Shown: one piece after another, positions 33,418 to 45,730 of the stretch | How the letters are laid out: each line of letters starts with the position of its first letter | How positions within the stretch are numbered: the first letter of the stretch is position 1 | NCBI GenBank assembly: GCA_002786025.1 | Contig: NHNW01000010.1 | Span: 868,001-932,000, forward strand | From: Zasmidium citrigriseum | Taxonomy: Eukaryota > Ascomycota > Dothideomycetes > Mycosphaerellales > Mycosphaerellaceae | Direction: 5' to 3' | DNA: 64,000 nucleotides | The notes under the pieces: generated by a model | The model's database searches: none | Seen by the model: the letters and a program-made list of their open reading frames with translations, nothing else | Told to the model about the DNA's origin: nothing | Translations under genes and position numbers: made by a program

Positions 33418-35692
33418 TTATGTCTCTCGACACTGCCCAAGCATCTGCTTCGCATACCCATCCCTTCCCTCATGAACCGTAATCCTCTCGGCCGCCTTGA
33501 CCAAGTCGTAAGCCATAGAGTGTGACACCGCGCTATCCTTCTTATACTCGGGGTGATCTCGCACGAAGTGTCGAATCCACTTCGCGGCAGTCCACAACTC
33601 TCCATTCGCTCGTCCCCGAATCAAAGCCAAGTACTGAGCAAGCTCGCACCTCGTCTCCACGTCGACATTGACGCTGTCGAGGTAGGACTCCACCAGCGGG
33701 ATAAGTCCAGGGAAACCTCCATCAGCTTTACCGTTGATGATCTCGTCAACAGTCATAAGCTCGTATTCGTCTTCCACCGGTCCAGGAGTGTGGGGCCTGC
33801 TGGGCTGAGGCGTATTGGGACTGGATCTTGGCGATGATGTGCCATTTGCTTTTCCGGATCGCTTTGGCATTGGATCCTTCCTGAAATAGAACTTCTCGTT
33901 CAGCACCGCATCCCTCTTGTGTGCAGTCTCCATGTTCTCCGTCGTCCGTGGAATGGGGAGGTAGAAGTTGAGATCGAAGCTGAGGATGGCCCGCGTGATG
34001 AGCACGACGAAGACTGAGAATGCCGCGTTCTCGAAGTCCGTGATCTGGATCTCCATTGGCCGCACTTCAACCCGCCAACCGATGTCATTACCAGGTGGCG
34101 GTGGCTTGAACCGCATATGTTGCCAATTGGTGCTCTGTAGATTCTCGAAATGATCGGTCTTGTTCAAATCCAGCTCCTTAAGATCTTCGGCGAAGACTAC
34201 GATTGGATCTCGGATGAACAGATGCGCAAAATGCGTGGCCAGGAGATCGTCCATGCCACCTTCGACCAATCTCGCCTTGAGCTTCTCATCGACAACGAGG
34301 TCCGGATCCAGGTATTCAGGCCGCAGCCGAGGATCTTGCGAGATGTACGTACTGTTGCTTGCATATCTCGATTTAGGAATCCGCCAGCGGTCGTGCTCGA
34401 GTGGCTTCTCGCCAAGCTCCTCTGGGGTTCGATCATCGACTGCTGCGCTGATCTGGTTCCACCGCACATCAGTGTCTGCAAGAAAGCCTTTATAGATTGG
34501 AGTCGCAGCAGTCAAAGCGAGCAGAATGGGTCCAAGTGGCGATAGCTGATCGTACATCTTCCGCCCTTCGGCAATGTTAGTCGCTTGAAAGGTGATCTGC
34601 AGACAACACGAGCCCATGCCAAACGCCATGGCGTCCATATAGATGCAGTCGTCCTTCGCAGCACCGTTTCGAACGTCACCATCCTCTGGCCACTTGTGAA
34701 GATCGTAGTTGACAGTCGGGTCTTTCCACGGCTTGGCTGTCTTCTCATCATGGAAAACAGGAACGTTGAGTTCTACTTTCCTCCCTCTTCGCCATCTTAT
34801 GTTGGCCGCCAGCGTCGGGAACCGGATGTGAGGATTGGCAATCTCGTCGGGGACGAATTGAGATCGAAGCTTCGGGCCAGAAGGTTCGTAATAAGGAGTG
34901 ATTGACTTGCGGTCGCCCAGCATGGGGAAGGTTGTCAAAGTGACTGGGTACTCGCATTCGAACATGTGGTCCTGTGCAATCTGTCGTCTTCGAAGATGTC
35001 AGATCTGATCATAAATGAGTTTCTCTCATCTCACCTCCACTTCATATCTTGCTCAACGTCGAGCAGGTCTTTGAAGCCAATGCCCCATGGTCGTCCCGGA
35101 GTGGCTTCAAGCATGAAGCGACCGAACTCTGGGTGGAATGTTGGCGCCGATCGAGCGTTCCTGGATCCGTCAGATAAAACCGCATGGTCATCATCTGGGT
35201 TCTATACTTTGCCTCGCCACGTGCAAGATCTGGTACGCCACCACCCTGCTTCAGCAACTCGGCATCATTCGCCAATGCCTCAAGAATGTCGGCTTGCCGA
35301 AGCGAAAGCTTGACCTCCTTCTTCTCATCGTCGAAAGAGACGACGAGATACTCGATCTAGAGATCCATTAGCGCAATCATTACCACCGGTTCTACAATGC
35401 TTACCATACCTCATCTCCCCACAGAAGCGCATCCCGCTCTTTGCCTTTGGCGCGGTTCCATATTGCCAGGAGTTGCTGCAGTCGCCACCATCAGTCGCCG
35501 CGATCTTCTCTCACACCTTCCATCCTTATAACAACATACCTCAATACCCCACTCCCTCACATGCTGAGCGACCTTCTTCGCCTCCGGCCAATCCAGCGGC
35601 GTACCGACAGCACTGCAAATCAGGTATCAACACACATCAAAAACGGCCCTGCAGCGAAATGCAATGCGGGATGTTGCGTACAGTAGTCCCAT
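33418..35692 (-). CDS. GCS1: Glutamate-cysteine ligase catalytic subunit
   Basis: The enzyme makes gamma-glutamylcysteine from glutamate and cysteine with ATP, the rate-limiting step of glutathione synthesis. Six exons: 35682-35692, 35540-35612, 35410-35475, 35208-35356, 35035-35160 and 33418-34987, giving 664 residues. Splices restore conserved blocks: MGLLAVGTPLDWPEA, LLWGDEIEYLVVSFDD, APTFHPEFGRFMLEATPGRPWG, and MKWRRQIAQDHMFECEYPVT. The acceptor before ACGACAG (34987) is needed to keep frame. Downstream blocks include MDAMAFGMGSCCLQITFQA and GWRVEVRPMEIQITDFENAA, both typical of eukaryotic ligases. The first coding exon is only 11 nt. Regulation by glutathione feedback is known for the family. 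Confidence 0.96.
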
Positions 35693-37342
35693 GTTTTGCA
35701 ACTGCTCTTCTCGGTAAAGCGTCCAAAACTTGTGCTACCGCCCTTCGTAGGTTCTGCCCAATGGATGGTTCTCTCGGCGCAGCAGCAGCGGCAAGTAGGA
35801 GAGAAGATCAAGCGCCTCTTTGCTTTCTCTCTTCCGGCGAGCGAAATCTCCTTTCAACGCAGGCCGACCGAATTAGCGCGCCGCGCCCTTTCTGACGTGC
35901 TGATGCGATGCAGCCTATTACTGTGCTTCCTTATCGCCGCATGGTGGGCGCATGCATGTGTAATAATTTCGAAGCGTGTTGAAGGTGGGGTCGTTCCGCG
36001 CGCGCGACAGAGATCTTCCTCAGGCGACGGGCGAAGAGTCTTCCTCGCGGTCAGGTGAGGAAAGGGGGGAGGGAGTATTGGCGGGATTCTTGTACAAATG
36101 CATTGACGACGTATGGCTGGAAGAAGACCTTCTAATCACCAGACTGTGCTAATGCTCGTGTAGACGCGAGGCAGAGAATCGCGGCATTCGAGTGCGAGGC
36201 GTTGAAAGTGGATTACAAACCATGATGCCATCCATCCGTCCCTCTCCCGCTGCCGTGCCGACTGGACGACCTCACCTCACTCACTCACCCTCGAGCTTCA
36301 CATGCTAGGTATACGCGCTGCAGGAGTCAGCAGAGGGCCGACTACATGTATCCATCCTGATCACCTTCGGTGCACACAACGCGTCACACGCCGTCCTCTG
36401 CGCTGACAGCTCCGTCTCACCACCCACACCCGTCCGAACCATTCGATTAGCCCGTTGTACAGGCCTGCCGCCGATCTGCGGACAGCCACTGCGCTGACAG
36501 CTCGTACCTGCCTTCGGTGCCATGGTACCCATATTCGCACCACCTCCCTCCGGTCATCTGCCGCATCGGATCTGCGTCCTGCCAGCTCACAGATCTCATC
36601 AATCCGTTGATGAAACGCTCCCCACCCGCATTCCAAGTCTGTATCACCCACCTGTCAAAGAGGGCAATTGCAGCTCGAGTTGCGATGCAGCCATCGATCT
36701 GCTCGCTCTCTCACCGTGCGTGGCGTCACGCCGTACGACCTTTGGGCAGCCGTGATCCAGCTCAACGTTGCAGTCTCGAACAGTCTGGCCATTCTCAGTC
36801 TATGTACACCGCTCGTCATCTTTTCCGCTCATTCTGCTGCACAAAGGCAGCCACAAGACCACCGCTTGCATGAGCGCACACACACTACACGCCATTCTGA
36901 CGCAATCGCCCTCAAAATAAAACGCCCGTTCCATGCACGCTGTTGGGCCCTAATAGACCCAGGTGGTATAACCATGCCGAAATATCGTGAAACGCCTCCA
37001 TCCCACCCACTCAAATTCGTAAAAGGCCTTCGTTTCAGGCCGTGATGGCCGATTCCCCAGAAAACAAACACCAAGGCTTCCAGGCCACTGCGCGGGACAT
37101 CATGTGCCAGGGCCATGTACATTCGTAGCGTCTAATAACGCTGAGTAACTTTTCGTCGTTGCACGGAGAGCTTGCCAGCCTCCTCTCCGTCGACCTCTAA
37201 AAAGGCCAAAAGCGCCATGGGTATCGCTGAAAGGCATGCAAAATTCGCAGCAAAAACAATGCTCCAGAAGGAAATCGTGTCAAGACCCCGGAAAAGAGTG
37301 TTGTTGCACATGTCGAAAAATGTTGGTGCGCGTAAATGATGT
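35693..37342. other. 1.65-kb intergenic tract
   Basis: It lies between the 5' end of the ligase gene and the 3' end of the GATA-factor gene and contains the ligase promoter. Overlapping frames of up to 140 codons have no recognisable domain. No repeat or RNA gene was seen. Confidence 0.45.
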
Positions 37343-39029
37343 TCACTGTGGCATATTTTCCTTTGGTCGAAGATTGGAACTGCCGACGTTGGCGTTCTTG
37401 TTCGCCCCGTTGTTCTTGCGTGTAAGCTTGGCATAGTGCAGGCCACACGCATTGCACAAGGTCCTCGCACCGTCTGGACCGCGTCGCCATTCCGGTGTTT
37501 CAGCGCGGTTGCAGCTGTGGCAACGTCCTGGAGGAGCGGCACGGCCTCTTCGCTTTTTGGTGTCGACGCCAGCGAATCCGCTCTGCTTGTTCTCATCGAC
37601 TTCCGGTGGATGCTGCTCAGGTTGAGGTGCTGGTGCTTCGCTGAATGCCTTGTGGTGTTGCTGGTCAGCAGCCTGCTGTTCGTAAACAGCTTGTTGTGCA
37701 AGAATGACTTCTCGAATCTTCAGTAGCGACTCCAGCTGAACACGTGATTTGGCAACCATGTCGTCAACTTCGACGATGCTCGGAAGCGTGGAGATTGAGG
37801 CTCCAGACCGCTGAGTCTGATGCATACGATCTCCATATCGACGGGAGAAGTCACCGAGATGGGCACTGGCAGAAGAGATCTAAATGCAAAATCAGTACTG
37901 GGTTTGACATGACTCGATGCTGAAACTTACATCATTGAGAGCCATTTCCAGATCGTAGAAATCCAGATGTCGTTTGACGTTGTCACCAAACGGCGCTTGG
38001 CCACGATCATCGTATCGTGATGCATTTTCCGATTTCCAGCCACCGGCACTTGCGTGCGGTGCACCATAGACCGACGAAGGCTGGTAGATTGGACCAGAGG
38101 CAGTGCTAGAGGGAGGTGTGGGGTTGCCATATCGCGGAGGATACTGCGTATAACCGTAAGGAAAGCTGCTCGGCGGGCCCATTGAGCCACCGGGTGCTTG
38201 TGAGGACGAGTGCTCATAAGGGGCAGGAGGTTCCGGAGCACGAGAATATATTGAAGACGGAGGCGGACGAGATGCTGGCTGCGACGTTTGGAGGTTAAGC
38301 GGAGCTTTCGATTCGTGAATTGGTGGATACGCGGCAGGTGTGCGTGCTGCTTCCGAGGTTGGCGGATGAGCTGGCTGGGGAGGCTGTTCTGAGCGATACT
38401 GCGAGAAGTGCGAGTAGCTGTCCCTGGTGGAGAATGAACTCGGGGGTCCTTGGGGAGGCTCCATTGGGTAAGATCGCCTCGAGGTTGAAGATGGCGATGC
38501 AGGAGCAGTAGATTGCGGAGGCGGTAGATGCGAGGGCTGCAAAGATGGAGGTGGCGGCGGAGCAGACGCAAAACTTGTTTGGCTGTCCACGCCTAAGGCC
38601 TCCGAGATGGAGGGAAGCGATTGCCTCGTTGTCTGTTTGGCACCATCCTTCTCATTTTCGCTGGTCCGTCGTGACTCAGGCGGGGTATGAACAGCGGCAT
38701 GACTTGCTGCCCAGGTGTTTGCGTGCTGTGCTGGCGGTGGTGGACCATGAGCGTGACTGTATGGTGGCGGAGGGCCCGGCGGATAGTGATAGGTGGGACT
38801 GGCACCAGCACTGGTCGACAAACTTTGCGGCGTGCCAGTATTGCGGCTTTGGTACGCGGCTTCTTCCTCGCGCTTGACCTTGTCCACGTCCAGATAGCTC
38901 AGGGCGGGCAATTGCGGTCTGAAAGGAAGGTAGGTCAGCACCATGTTGTCAATGAGTAGAGATGGGATCGCAATATCGAGATACAAGAATGACAAGCCGG
39001 CGAACGTACCGTCGGTTCGAGGCATCCAT
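37343..39029 (-). CDS. nsdD: GATA-type zinc-finger transcription factor, NsdD/SUB-1/Pro44 type
   Basis: The factor activates sexual development and restrains conidiation in Aspergillus (NsdD) and Neurospora (SUB-1). Exons 39010-39029, 37931-38918 and 37343-37879 give 514 residues. The 20-nt first exon encodes MDASNR; the splice yields RRPQLPALSYLDVDKVKREEE. A long Pro/Ser/Gln/Tyr-rich middle region is probably disordered. One class-IVb GATA finger sits near the C-terminus: C456-x2-C459-x18-C478-x2-C481, with the sequence RAETPEWRRGPDGARTLC, then LHYAKLTRK and the short tail NVGSSNLRPKENMPQ, which is shared by NsdD proteins. A coiled segment (DMVAKSRVQLESLLKIREVI) precedes the finger. Confidence 0.93.
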
Positions 39030-42000
39030 GGCGGGAGGAGGTGAGATGGGGTGTCGGCAGAGCGACTATGTACGGCAGCAGAGGGAGCAGATGGGAAAGA
39101 TCAAGATGTCCAGTGGACGGGAGCCGAATCGGGCGGGTTCACGGCGTCCAGGATGCAGGCGTGGAGCGTATCGACCAGAACAATGATGCGGCGGTCGAGG
39201 GATGCCTGCAGCAAGTGCGACAGGGAGGGCGGTGGTGCTGGACGGCGGCAATCTCAGCCGTCGAGCGTGGGTTTGCCGCAGGTTGGGCGATGGTGAGGCG
39301 AGGGGAGGAAACGAGACCAGAACGCGGCGCACCGGGCTGGTCGAAGCGGGTTTCGGTCGGTCCCTGAGCCACGGCAAGCACAGACGACGGCGCTGAACGC
39401 TCCGCAGTATCGGCAAGCCGTTTGAGGCAGGAATAATGGGTTGGAGCGATATTGGTGAAAAGAGCCGGGCGAGGACCGGTCGCGGTGGCAGCGCAGAGTG
39501 GCAGCGGTAGAGTGTGTAGTAAGCAAGCAAGTGATATCTGCGAAGAAGAAGCGTGTGGTGCGTAGAGATTAAGAGGGGGCGCTCCGAAACGAATCGAAGA
39601 TCGGCTGGCCGGCAAGGATCAAGGTGTGGAAGCCAGCGCAAAAGCACGATGACCTAGTGCGACTACGCAGCAGCTAGCGGCGCCGGCCCAGCAGACATGC
39701 TGGACCGCGATAAACGACGTGGATGTCATGATATCGAAATCACAATGTCAGTCCCGCCGGCAGTCGACACCGCATCCACTGTGCACTGCCGTCCGCGGCC
39801 TCTCAACCATGGCCGGGCGTGCAACCGAATTGGTGGTGGTGTCTTGGTTATCATCTGAGAGGCGCGGGAAGTCCACGAGGTGTTGGCTGCCGATCGATCC
39901 TAGCTTCGCCTTGCGCCCTGCTTTGCTCTCGCCGGCATCCCGCCACTGTTCATGCACCACTTGGCACTGACACCGGAGAATATCTCGCGTGAGCAACGCT
40001 GTGCTGTGCTGTGCATTTCTTGCTTGTCATAAACTGTAGGGTCATCCTGCGCGAGAGAGTCTCAGACGCAGCACGGAATGCGCGCAGAAGTCTGAGCTCT
40101 GCTAGCGCGTGGTAGGGAGATCTTGATGAGATCCAACCCTTGACCAATCCGATGGCAGCAGGCGCAACCCGCCGCGCGCAATATGCGGGCAGGGACTGGG
40201 GTCGGTGGCCTGTCAAGAGTCAGCACGAAGGAGGATGGCGCCAGGTACGCAATCGCTGCAGCGTCTCGTCTGGCTCGTACCCGCACCCAGGACACCCGCT
40301 CCTCGGAGTGCCTAACGCAGTGTTGCTGGCTGGGCATCTGTTGGTTTTCTGCTGCTGTCTGTTCTGCTGTTGCTGCGTCCATGGGGTCCGTTCTGCAGGC
40401 GTCTCTTTTCGTGGCCGGCCTGCATAACCAGCACTCGCCCCAGCAGGCTCGCTTAATTCGCAGCACCGACCCACCGCCCTGCCGGTGCCTGCCACACAGG
40501 AGCGCGGTGGTGGTGGCGGATATGGGCCGATCTTGGTGTCGATTCCTCCAGTCTACGGATCGCGTGCACCATGCTCCACCAGCCAATATCCGCCACGCTA
40601 AGCACCCACGGCACTCGCCTTTTCCAGCAAGGCGCCGAACGCTCCCGCGACTCTTGTGCGAACCGGCTGAAATCTCATCACGCAGGGTTTTCGGGGAGAT
40701 CCGTCGAGAGATTGCCGGGGTTGGATGCAGATGCGGTTGTTGATTCGCCCACTCGACAGCAGAGGATCCGATGCACGATCTGATCGTCTCTCGTGCTGCC
40801 CGAATGCTGCTGCCCTGCAGGGCCGACATTCCATTCGTGGTGATCTATCTGGCTGTCGACGCCGCTGGAAGCGCAGAGTCGAGTCGTCTTGAGCAGGCAT
40901 TCCAACAAGTGGCCCACTTGCTCCGGTGGTGTTGCGTGCACAAGTCTGCAACACGTGTGAAGTACGGCCGAAGCACGGGACCCGCTTGCGTCGCTTCGCC
41001 CTGCAACCAGCCGCTGTCATTTCTGAACGAGGAAAGGCCTCAAGCTACAGCACACTGCACATCTGCTGGTTCGCGTACAGCCTGTCCATTGACACTGCTA
41101 CCCTGACCGGGGTCTGTCGGGAAGGCATTGTGTCTAGGCACTCAGCTCGCGTGCGGTAACGAGAGCGAAGCCATTGGAAGGCTCGAAGAAGACTCGAAAC
41201 CACAACGGTTTGTTGCTGGAGAAAATGATAAGAAATTTGACTTTTGATAACATTGTCCCTGGATTTCAATAGCAGCGACCCACGGACACCTGCAACGGCA
41301 GACGGTAGGCTAGCAAGAGCCGAAGCGTGCTAGCTGCAAGCCTTGTTGCAACGGTTACAAGAACAATCTTGCGAGATGCGGAGAGATTTTGTGACCCTGG
41401 AGTTCGATGTCCTGTGACAACTCCTCGTCACCCTGTTCGCGCAGATGTGCCACAACGTGCATACTGCCTTGTGTCAATGTTCCCGCCACATGCAACATTG
41501 ACTACGAGCATGCACGATCGTTCCGCCCTTCTCGAGACTTGACCCGTCTGTGAGATCCCACAATCCTGCTCTTCAAGTGGATGCGAATCTCACGCATTCG
41601 TCTGGTACAATATCGGCAATGAACAATGTACAGGGAACCCTTCGATGACATCGGCGATATCCATCGGCCTCATCTGACTTCCTTCGATACGGACCCGCCC
41701 TATCGCCAACACTCTATGGCTTGGCGATGGCGGCTTGGATCATCTGGCGGTGGAGAGCAGGTCGGCAAGGTTAAGGCTTCTTCTCGCACGAGGGTTGGGC
41801 AGCTCCGTCTTAAACCAGATCTGATGCTTTAAGATTTCTCCCGAACCAGGTACCGATGTTGGGCCTGACGTCTCTTCATTTCACCGTCCTCCGTGTTGGT
41901 ATCCTGTTCGGCCCCGAGCACACGCTGCCTCGACGCTCTGCCGGAGAGCTCCTGAATGCCGCGGAGTCACAGCAACCTGTCGAAACAGTCTGACTCGTAC

Positions 42001-42992
42001 CGTATCACTGATCAGCAAGAAAGTCGCGTTTCCAACCCTCTAGGACATCCGAGGACCGGATAGACCGGATATTGAGAAAGGATGTTGCAAGCATGGCTTT
42101 GCTTCAAGTTCTTCCATTCGTCCCGCAGCAAACAGGAGAAGAGTTTCTCGTTGTTTCAATGAATCGCTGAAGTATGATTAACCTTTCAACGACAGCCCCG
42201 ACGATCTACGTGTCGCACTTTCGCATCCACTGCGAAAGATATCAGCATCGATATACCCTGCACAACTCCAAGCCAGCAAAGATGTGCCGTGGGATCAGGG
42301 GACCACGTTACCTTTCGATTCCCAGATCCGCAGACCGCCACGACCCACAGCAACGCCCTCATCAAGATATTGAATCTTGAATCTCGACGAAATATTGGAC
42401 ACGACACTCCGCCTTGTCCGTCTTGCTCCGTGGGAAAAGGAGTATGCTCCGTGAGCCGTGCACTGCATTCCCAGGAAACCCGCCGTCCGAATCTGCAATG
42501 TGAGAGGGTGACAACTTGCAGACGTGTCTCACGCCCATGCTTGCAAGCAACTCGATACTGGATCTCCGAAGCATCAGCATCATCATCATCATCAACATCA
42601 ATGCCCCGATCCTCACAATCGACGTTTTGCGTCACGCATCACGCGCGTCTGAGATCTAAAGATGTCTCGAGATGTCCGCTGTTGGCGTTTCAGATACACT
42701 ACCACATCCTCCGAATCGCTCGTAATCCGAGCAGGAGCAGAAGAGTTACCGACAGCCTGGTACAGACTACACGGAGGATTCGTAAGAAAAGCAACATGCA
42801 TGTGCGACACATTGGCCGTGAGAGGGTGCGAGCGGTGCGAGCAGTGAGACTTTCCACTCTTCTGTCGTTGCTATTTTTGTTGACGCGACCCTTATTGTTG
42901 CATTTGTGCATTCTTTCCTTTTTCCCTTTCTTTGCTGGGCTCGTTTCCTTCTGACAATCTTTCGCTGACTGTGCTTTGTCTTTTGTGCAACG

Positions 42993-43373
42993 ATGTCCTG
43001 GCGTCTTGTGAGTTGTGTTACCCATCTATATCTTTATGCATCTGCTTCTTTTCTTGTAAAGCCCGAGCTCCGCCGAAAGATGCATGTGGCGGGATATGCA
43101 ACGCCTGTTACTCTTATCTTGTTGGGATCTTTCAGGATCGACGTTTTCGATAGACGTTTGGACTCAGGTGAGGCACGCTCAGTGGAGTCGTCTTTTGCCA
43201 CATCTTTTCCTAAGTCCTCTCAATGCCTCTCGATTCCAGGGCTTGTAGGAGTCATGAGGGCGGCAAAGAGGATCAAAGTCCCATCTCTCTGCAGCTTCGC
43301 GGACAGCAGCCTCTGGACACTCAATGCACTGCGTGAAGACGATCATGACTTGCGGCGCGATGGGATCCGATGA
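42993..43373 (+). CDS. Weak candidate ORF downstream of a pyrimidine-rich tract
   Basis: A 126-codon frame starts ATGTCCTGGCGTCTT at 42993 just after about 120 bp of pyrimidine-rich DNA, the arrangement of many fungal transcription starts. GTGAGT directly after the fifth codon and TTGTAAAG before CCCGAG could delimit a 63-nt in-frame intron. The encoded sequence (PELRRKMHVAGYATPVTLILLGSF and on) has no recognised domain. It may be part of a long non-coding leader. Confidence 0.18.
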   Translation: MSWRLVSCVTHLYLYASASFLVKPELRRKMHVAGYATPVTLILLGSFRIDVFDRRLDSGEARSVESSFATSFPKSSQCLSIPGLVGVMRAAKRIKVPSLCSFADSSLWTLNALREDDHDLRRDGIR

Positions 43374-43508
43374 ATGTACGCTACCATTTTCTCACGAGTC
43401 ATTCCGCAGGTCTCTCCAAGGCTCGGCACAGTCTCCTTTTATGGCTGAGAAACCCTGTGCTCACCTCCTGGTATACCCTCGGTGCTCCGGTCAAAGTGGA
43501 AGATGCCT

Positions 43509-43593
43509 CTAGCAATCCCCAACTTTCTTAAGGAGGGCTGACAGTGTAACAAATGCTCCAATAGCTTAGAGTCGCGTGCTCTCATGGAGAGAG
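43509..43593 (+). repeat. Dispersed 85-bp repeat, copy 1
   Basis: The segment from CTAGCAATCCCC to GGAGAGAG aligns over its full length with 45731-45814 at about three quarters identity by hand, in the same orientation. The best conserved part is CTCCAATAGCT(T/C)AG followed by GTCG(C/A)GTGCTCTC and GGAGAGAG. A short stem CTCTC-n3-GAGAG closes the 3' end in both copies with different loop bases. It contains no ORF. Confidence 0.65.
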
Positions 43594-44089
43594 CTAGTCT
43601 TCCAGTTTGAGCAGAGGAAGGAGGGTAGCTCTAGTGACAATGGGTGCAATAAATGCAACCAGCCCTCTCCATCTTCCCACTCCCTCCTCTCTTCGCCGAA
43701 AGGTCTGAAGGCACATAGCTTTCCATGTCGCTGGACAGATGTGTGCCCAACGCATGTGATCACTCGCGGCCAGCACATGACATGCTCTGATCCGTGAAAC
43801 CCGTTTTGGGTTTTGTTGGAGTCAGACCCGGCATGCCATACTGGCACCAATGGAAGAAAAGATCATGCAGCATTGCATGTCGCGTGTGTGTGCACACGAG
43901 AGTCAGAAGGCATTTCTGCAGCTGTTCGGCGTACGTACAGTGATGAGAGTGCTTCACCATGGGTCTATCCATATATCAGCACAGGATCATGTCCCCAAAA
44001 GCCGGATGATGTGCCGCGATCCAGTGATCCCGGGGCATTCTATCTCACTAAGACGCACAGAATGCCTCTGAATTGGCAAGAGCGTCAAG

Positions 44090-44230
44090 TAAAGGGTCGA
44101 GTGAAGGGTCAAGTGAAGGGTCAAGTGAAGAGTCAAGTGAAGAGTCAAGTGAAGGCTTAAGTAAAGGGTCAATTAAAGGATTGTAGGAAAGAGTAAAGGG
44201 TCAAGTAAAGGGTTAAGTGACGGATTAAAG
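44090..44230 (+). repeat. 12-bp minisatellite, degenerating at its 3' side
   Basis: The unit GTGAAGGGTCAA repeats head to tail about seven times from near 44092 (variants GTAAAGGGTCGA, GTGAAGAGTCAA, GTGAAGGCTTAA), then continues as scattered related units (GTAAAGGGTCAA, GTAAAGGGTTAA, GTGAAGGATAGA) to about 44300. Because 12 is a multiple of three, the array stays open in some frames, but no gene start or domain supports translation. Confidence 0.8.
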
Positions 44231-44513
44231 GGAGGAGAAAGGGTCGAGTGAAGGATAGAGTGAAGGGATAATTAAAGAAAAGTGAAGGAAAGATTGAAGA
44301 AAAGTAAAGAAGAGGGTGAGGGAAAGAGTAAAGTGAACTTTAGATTCGCGAAAGCCGTCGCTCCTTCCTTGCCTAAGTTTTGGCAAACATGTGAAAGTCG
44401 CAGTGAGCTGGCGCGACATCAGCCATCACCTTTCCACGCCGACACCACCACATTCACATCATAACGCACCGCTTCACCGCAGCGCGAACGGCTCTCTTGA
44501 GCCTCCCTCACTC

Positions 44514-45707
44514 ATGGAGGACTCACCAACTCCCGAATCGCCATTTCCGCCGCGAACTGACTCCTTGCACCCACCGCCCAACACACCATCGCACATCAAA
44601 TTCGCAACGGAGGCGGAGAAGCCCAGAAACATGGACAGCGACTCGAACGAGATTGGCTCTCCGGTCCCCAGCACCGCGAAGTCTTCGAGATGGACACCAA
44701 AGGTCTTTCGCAAGGACAAGGACAGTGACAAGGACAGCGCGAAGAGCATCCTCGGCACTCCATCCAAGCAGCAGGCACCATCGCGTCGCAAGGGCTCGCT
44801 CGGCTCGATCTTGACTCTGCCGCTGTTTGGAGCTCGCACGAAGCAGAAGGACGGCGACACCGATTCGACCGCTGCTCCGTCACCTGCCCCCTCCAAGGTC
44901 CCCAAGCGCACCAGCGAAGTCGTCGATTCGACAGCCTTCAGAGTAAGACTTTGACCAAACTGCACTGGCCGCAGATACTGATCATGTACACAGTGCGACA
45001 TCTTCCCCCAGAACTCGGAAGACCACCGGGCCGCCGAAGCCGAATGCAAGCAAATCGTCCGTGAAGCTGGGGGCGAGCTCTTGGAAGATATGCTGTACCC
45101 TGGAGGATTTCTGTAAGCCTCTTGATCACATCCGACACGTGCAGAAAAGAGACTGATACTGACTTTCTAGCTACGACATGGCGAATGCTCCAAACCCGAA
45201 GGCGAACGTAAGTGCCATTAGAAAACGAGGTACATACCGATGACAGTGCTGACCCTCTTGCTTCAGCCCTTGGAAGACGGCGACGAGACGGAAGCCGGAG
45301 GATACGTCACCATCACCCCCTTCATGCGCTTCAAGGCGCCACAGTGGAACCCACTCCGTATGCACCCTCCCTACCGACTCTTCATCCGTGCCCAAGCGAC
45401 GCCGCCACGCACGCCCATTCCCTCGACTCCGACTAGAGCGAGGTGCGTACACCAGACTCTTCACTGCGACGCATTTGCTGACCTCTGTGGCAGCGACCCA
45501 GTCGAGCGAGCTAGCGTACAAGAGCGCCGACGCGGAAGATTCTTCCCAGGGGTAGTTACGCCAGCAGGCTCGGACGAGACCGCAACGACCACGTCGAACG
45601 AGAAACCACCGCCACCCTACTCTCTCAGACCCCGAAGCCGCACCTTGAGCGGCTCATGGACGACTACCAACTCGTCGTCACCATCGCCGTCGTCCCATGG
45701 ATCGTAA
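44514..45707 (+). CDS. Unknown Ser/Pro-rich protein, five exons
   Basis: Exons are 44514-44942, 44994-45112, 45171-45207, 45267-45442 and 45494-45707, giving 324 residues. The first 140 residues are Ser/Pro/Lys-rich with many SP/TP sites. The middle is more ordered: CDIFPQNSEDHRAAEAECKQIV, then GGELLEDMLYPGGFLYDMANAP, then GYVTITPFMRFKAPQWNPLR. The C-terminal third is again Ser/Thr/Pro-rich. The fourth intron (51 nt, 45443-45493) has no in-frame stop, so retention would insert 17 residues. No known domain was recognised. Multiple clean splices support a real gene; an alternative start at a downstream Met is possible. Confidence 0.72.
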
Positions 45708-45730
45708 AATGAACTGGCTTTGTTCCGGGG

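Larger units (their letters stand above)
39030..44513. other. 5.5-kb tract upstream of nsdD with no convincing gene
   Basis: The tract runs from the nsdD start to the next gene. Frames of up to 255 codons (40062-40829 minus) look random: many Cys and Arg, no domain, no splice pattern. It contains a CAT-type microsatellite near 42575-42602, a pyrimidine-rich stretch at about 42870-43065, one copy of a dispersed repeat (43509-43593) and a 12-bp minisatellite (about 44090-44230). Long upstream regions and leaders are known for nsdD orthologues, so a large part is probably regulatory; that is inference. Confidence 0.45.

Noticed and set aside
40062..40829. 255-codon minus-strand frame in the nsdD upstream tract
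   Set aside because: It is rich in Cys, Arg and Ala, overlaps several other frames of similar length on both strands, and has no domain, signal peptide or splice pattern.
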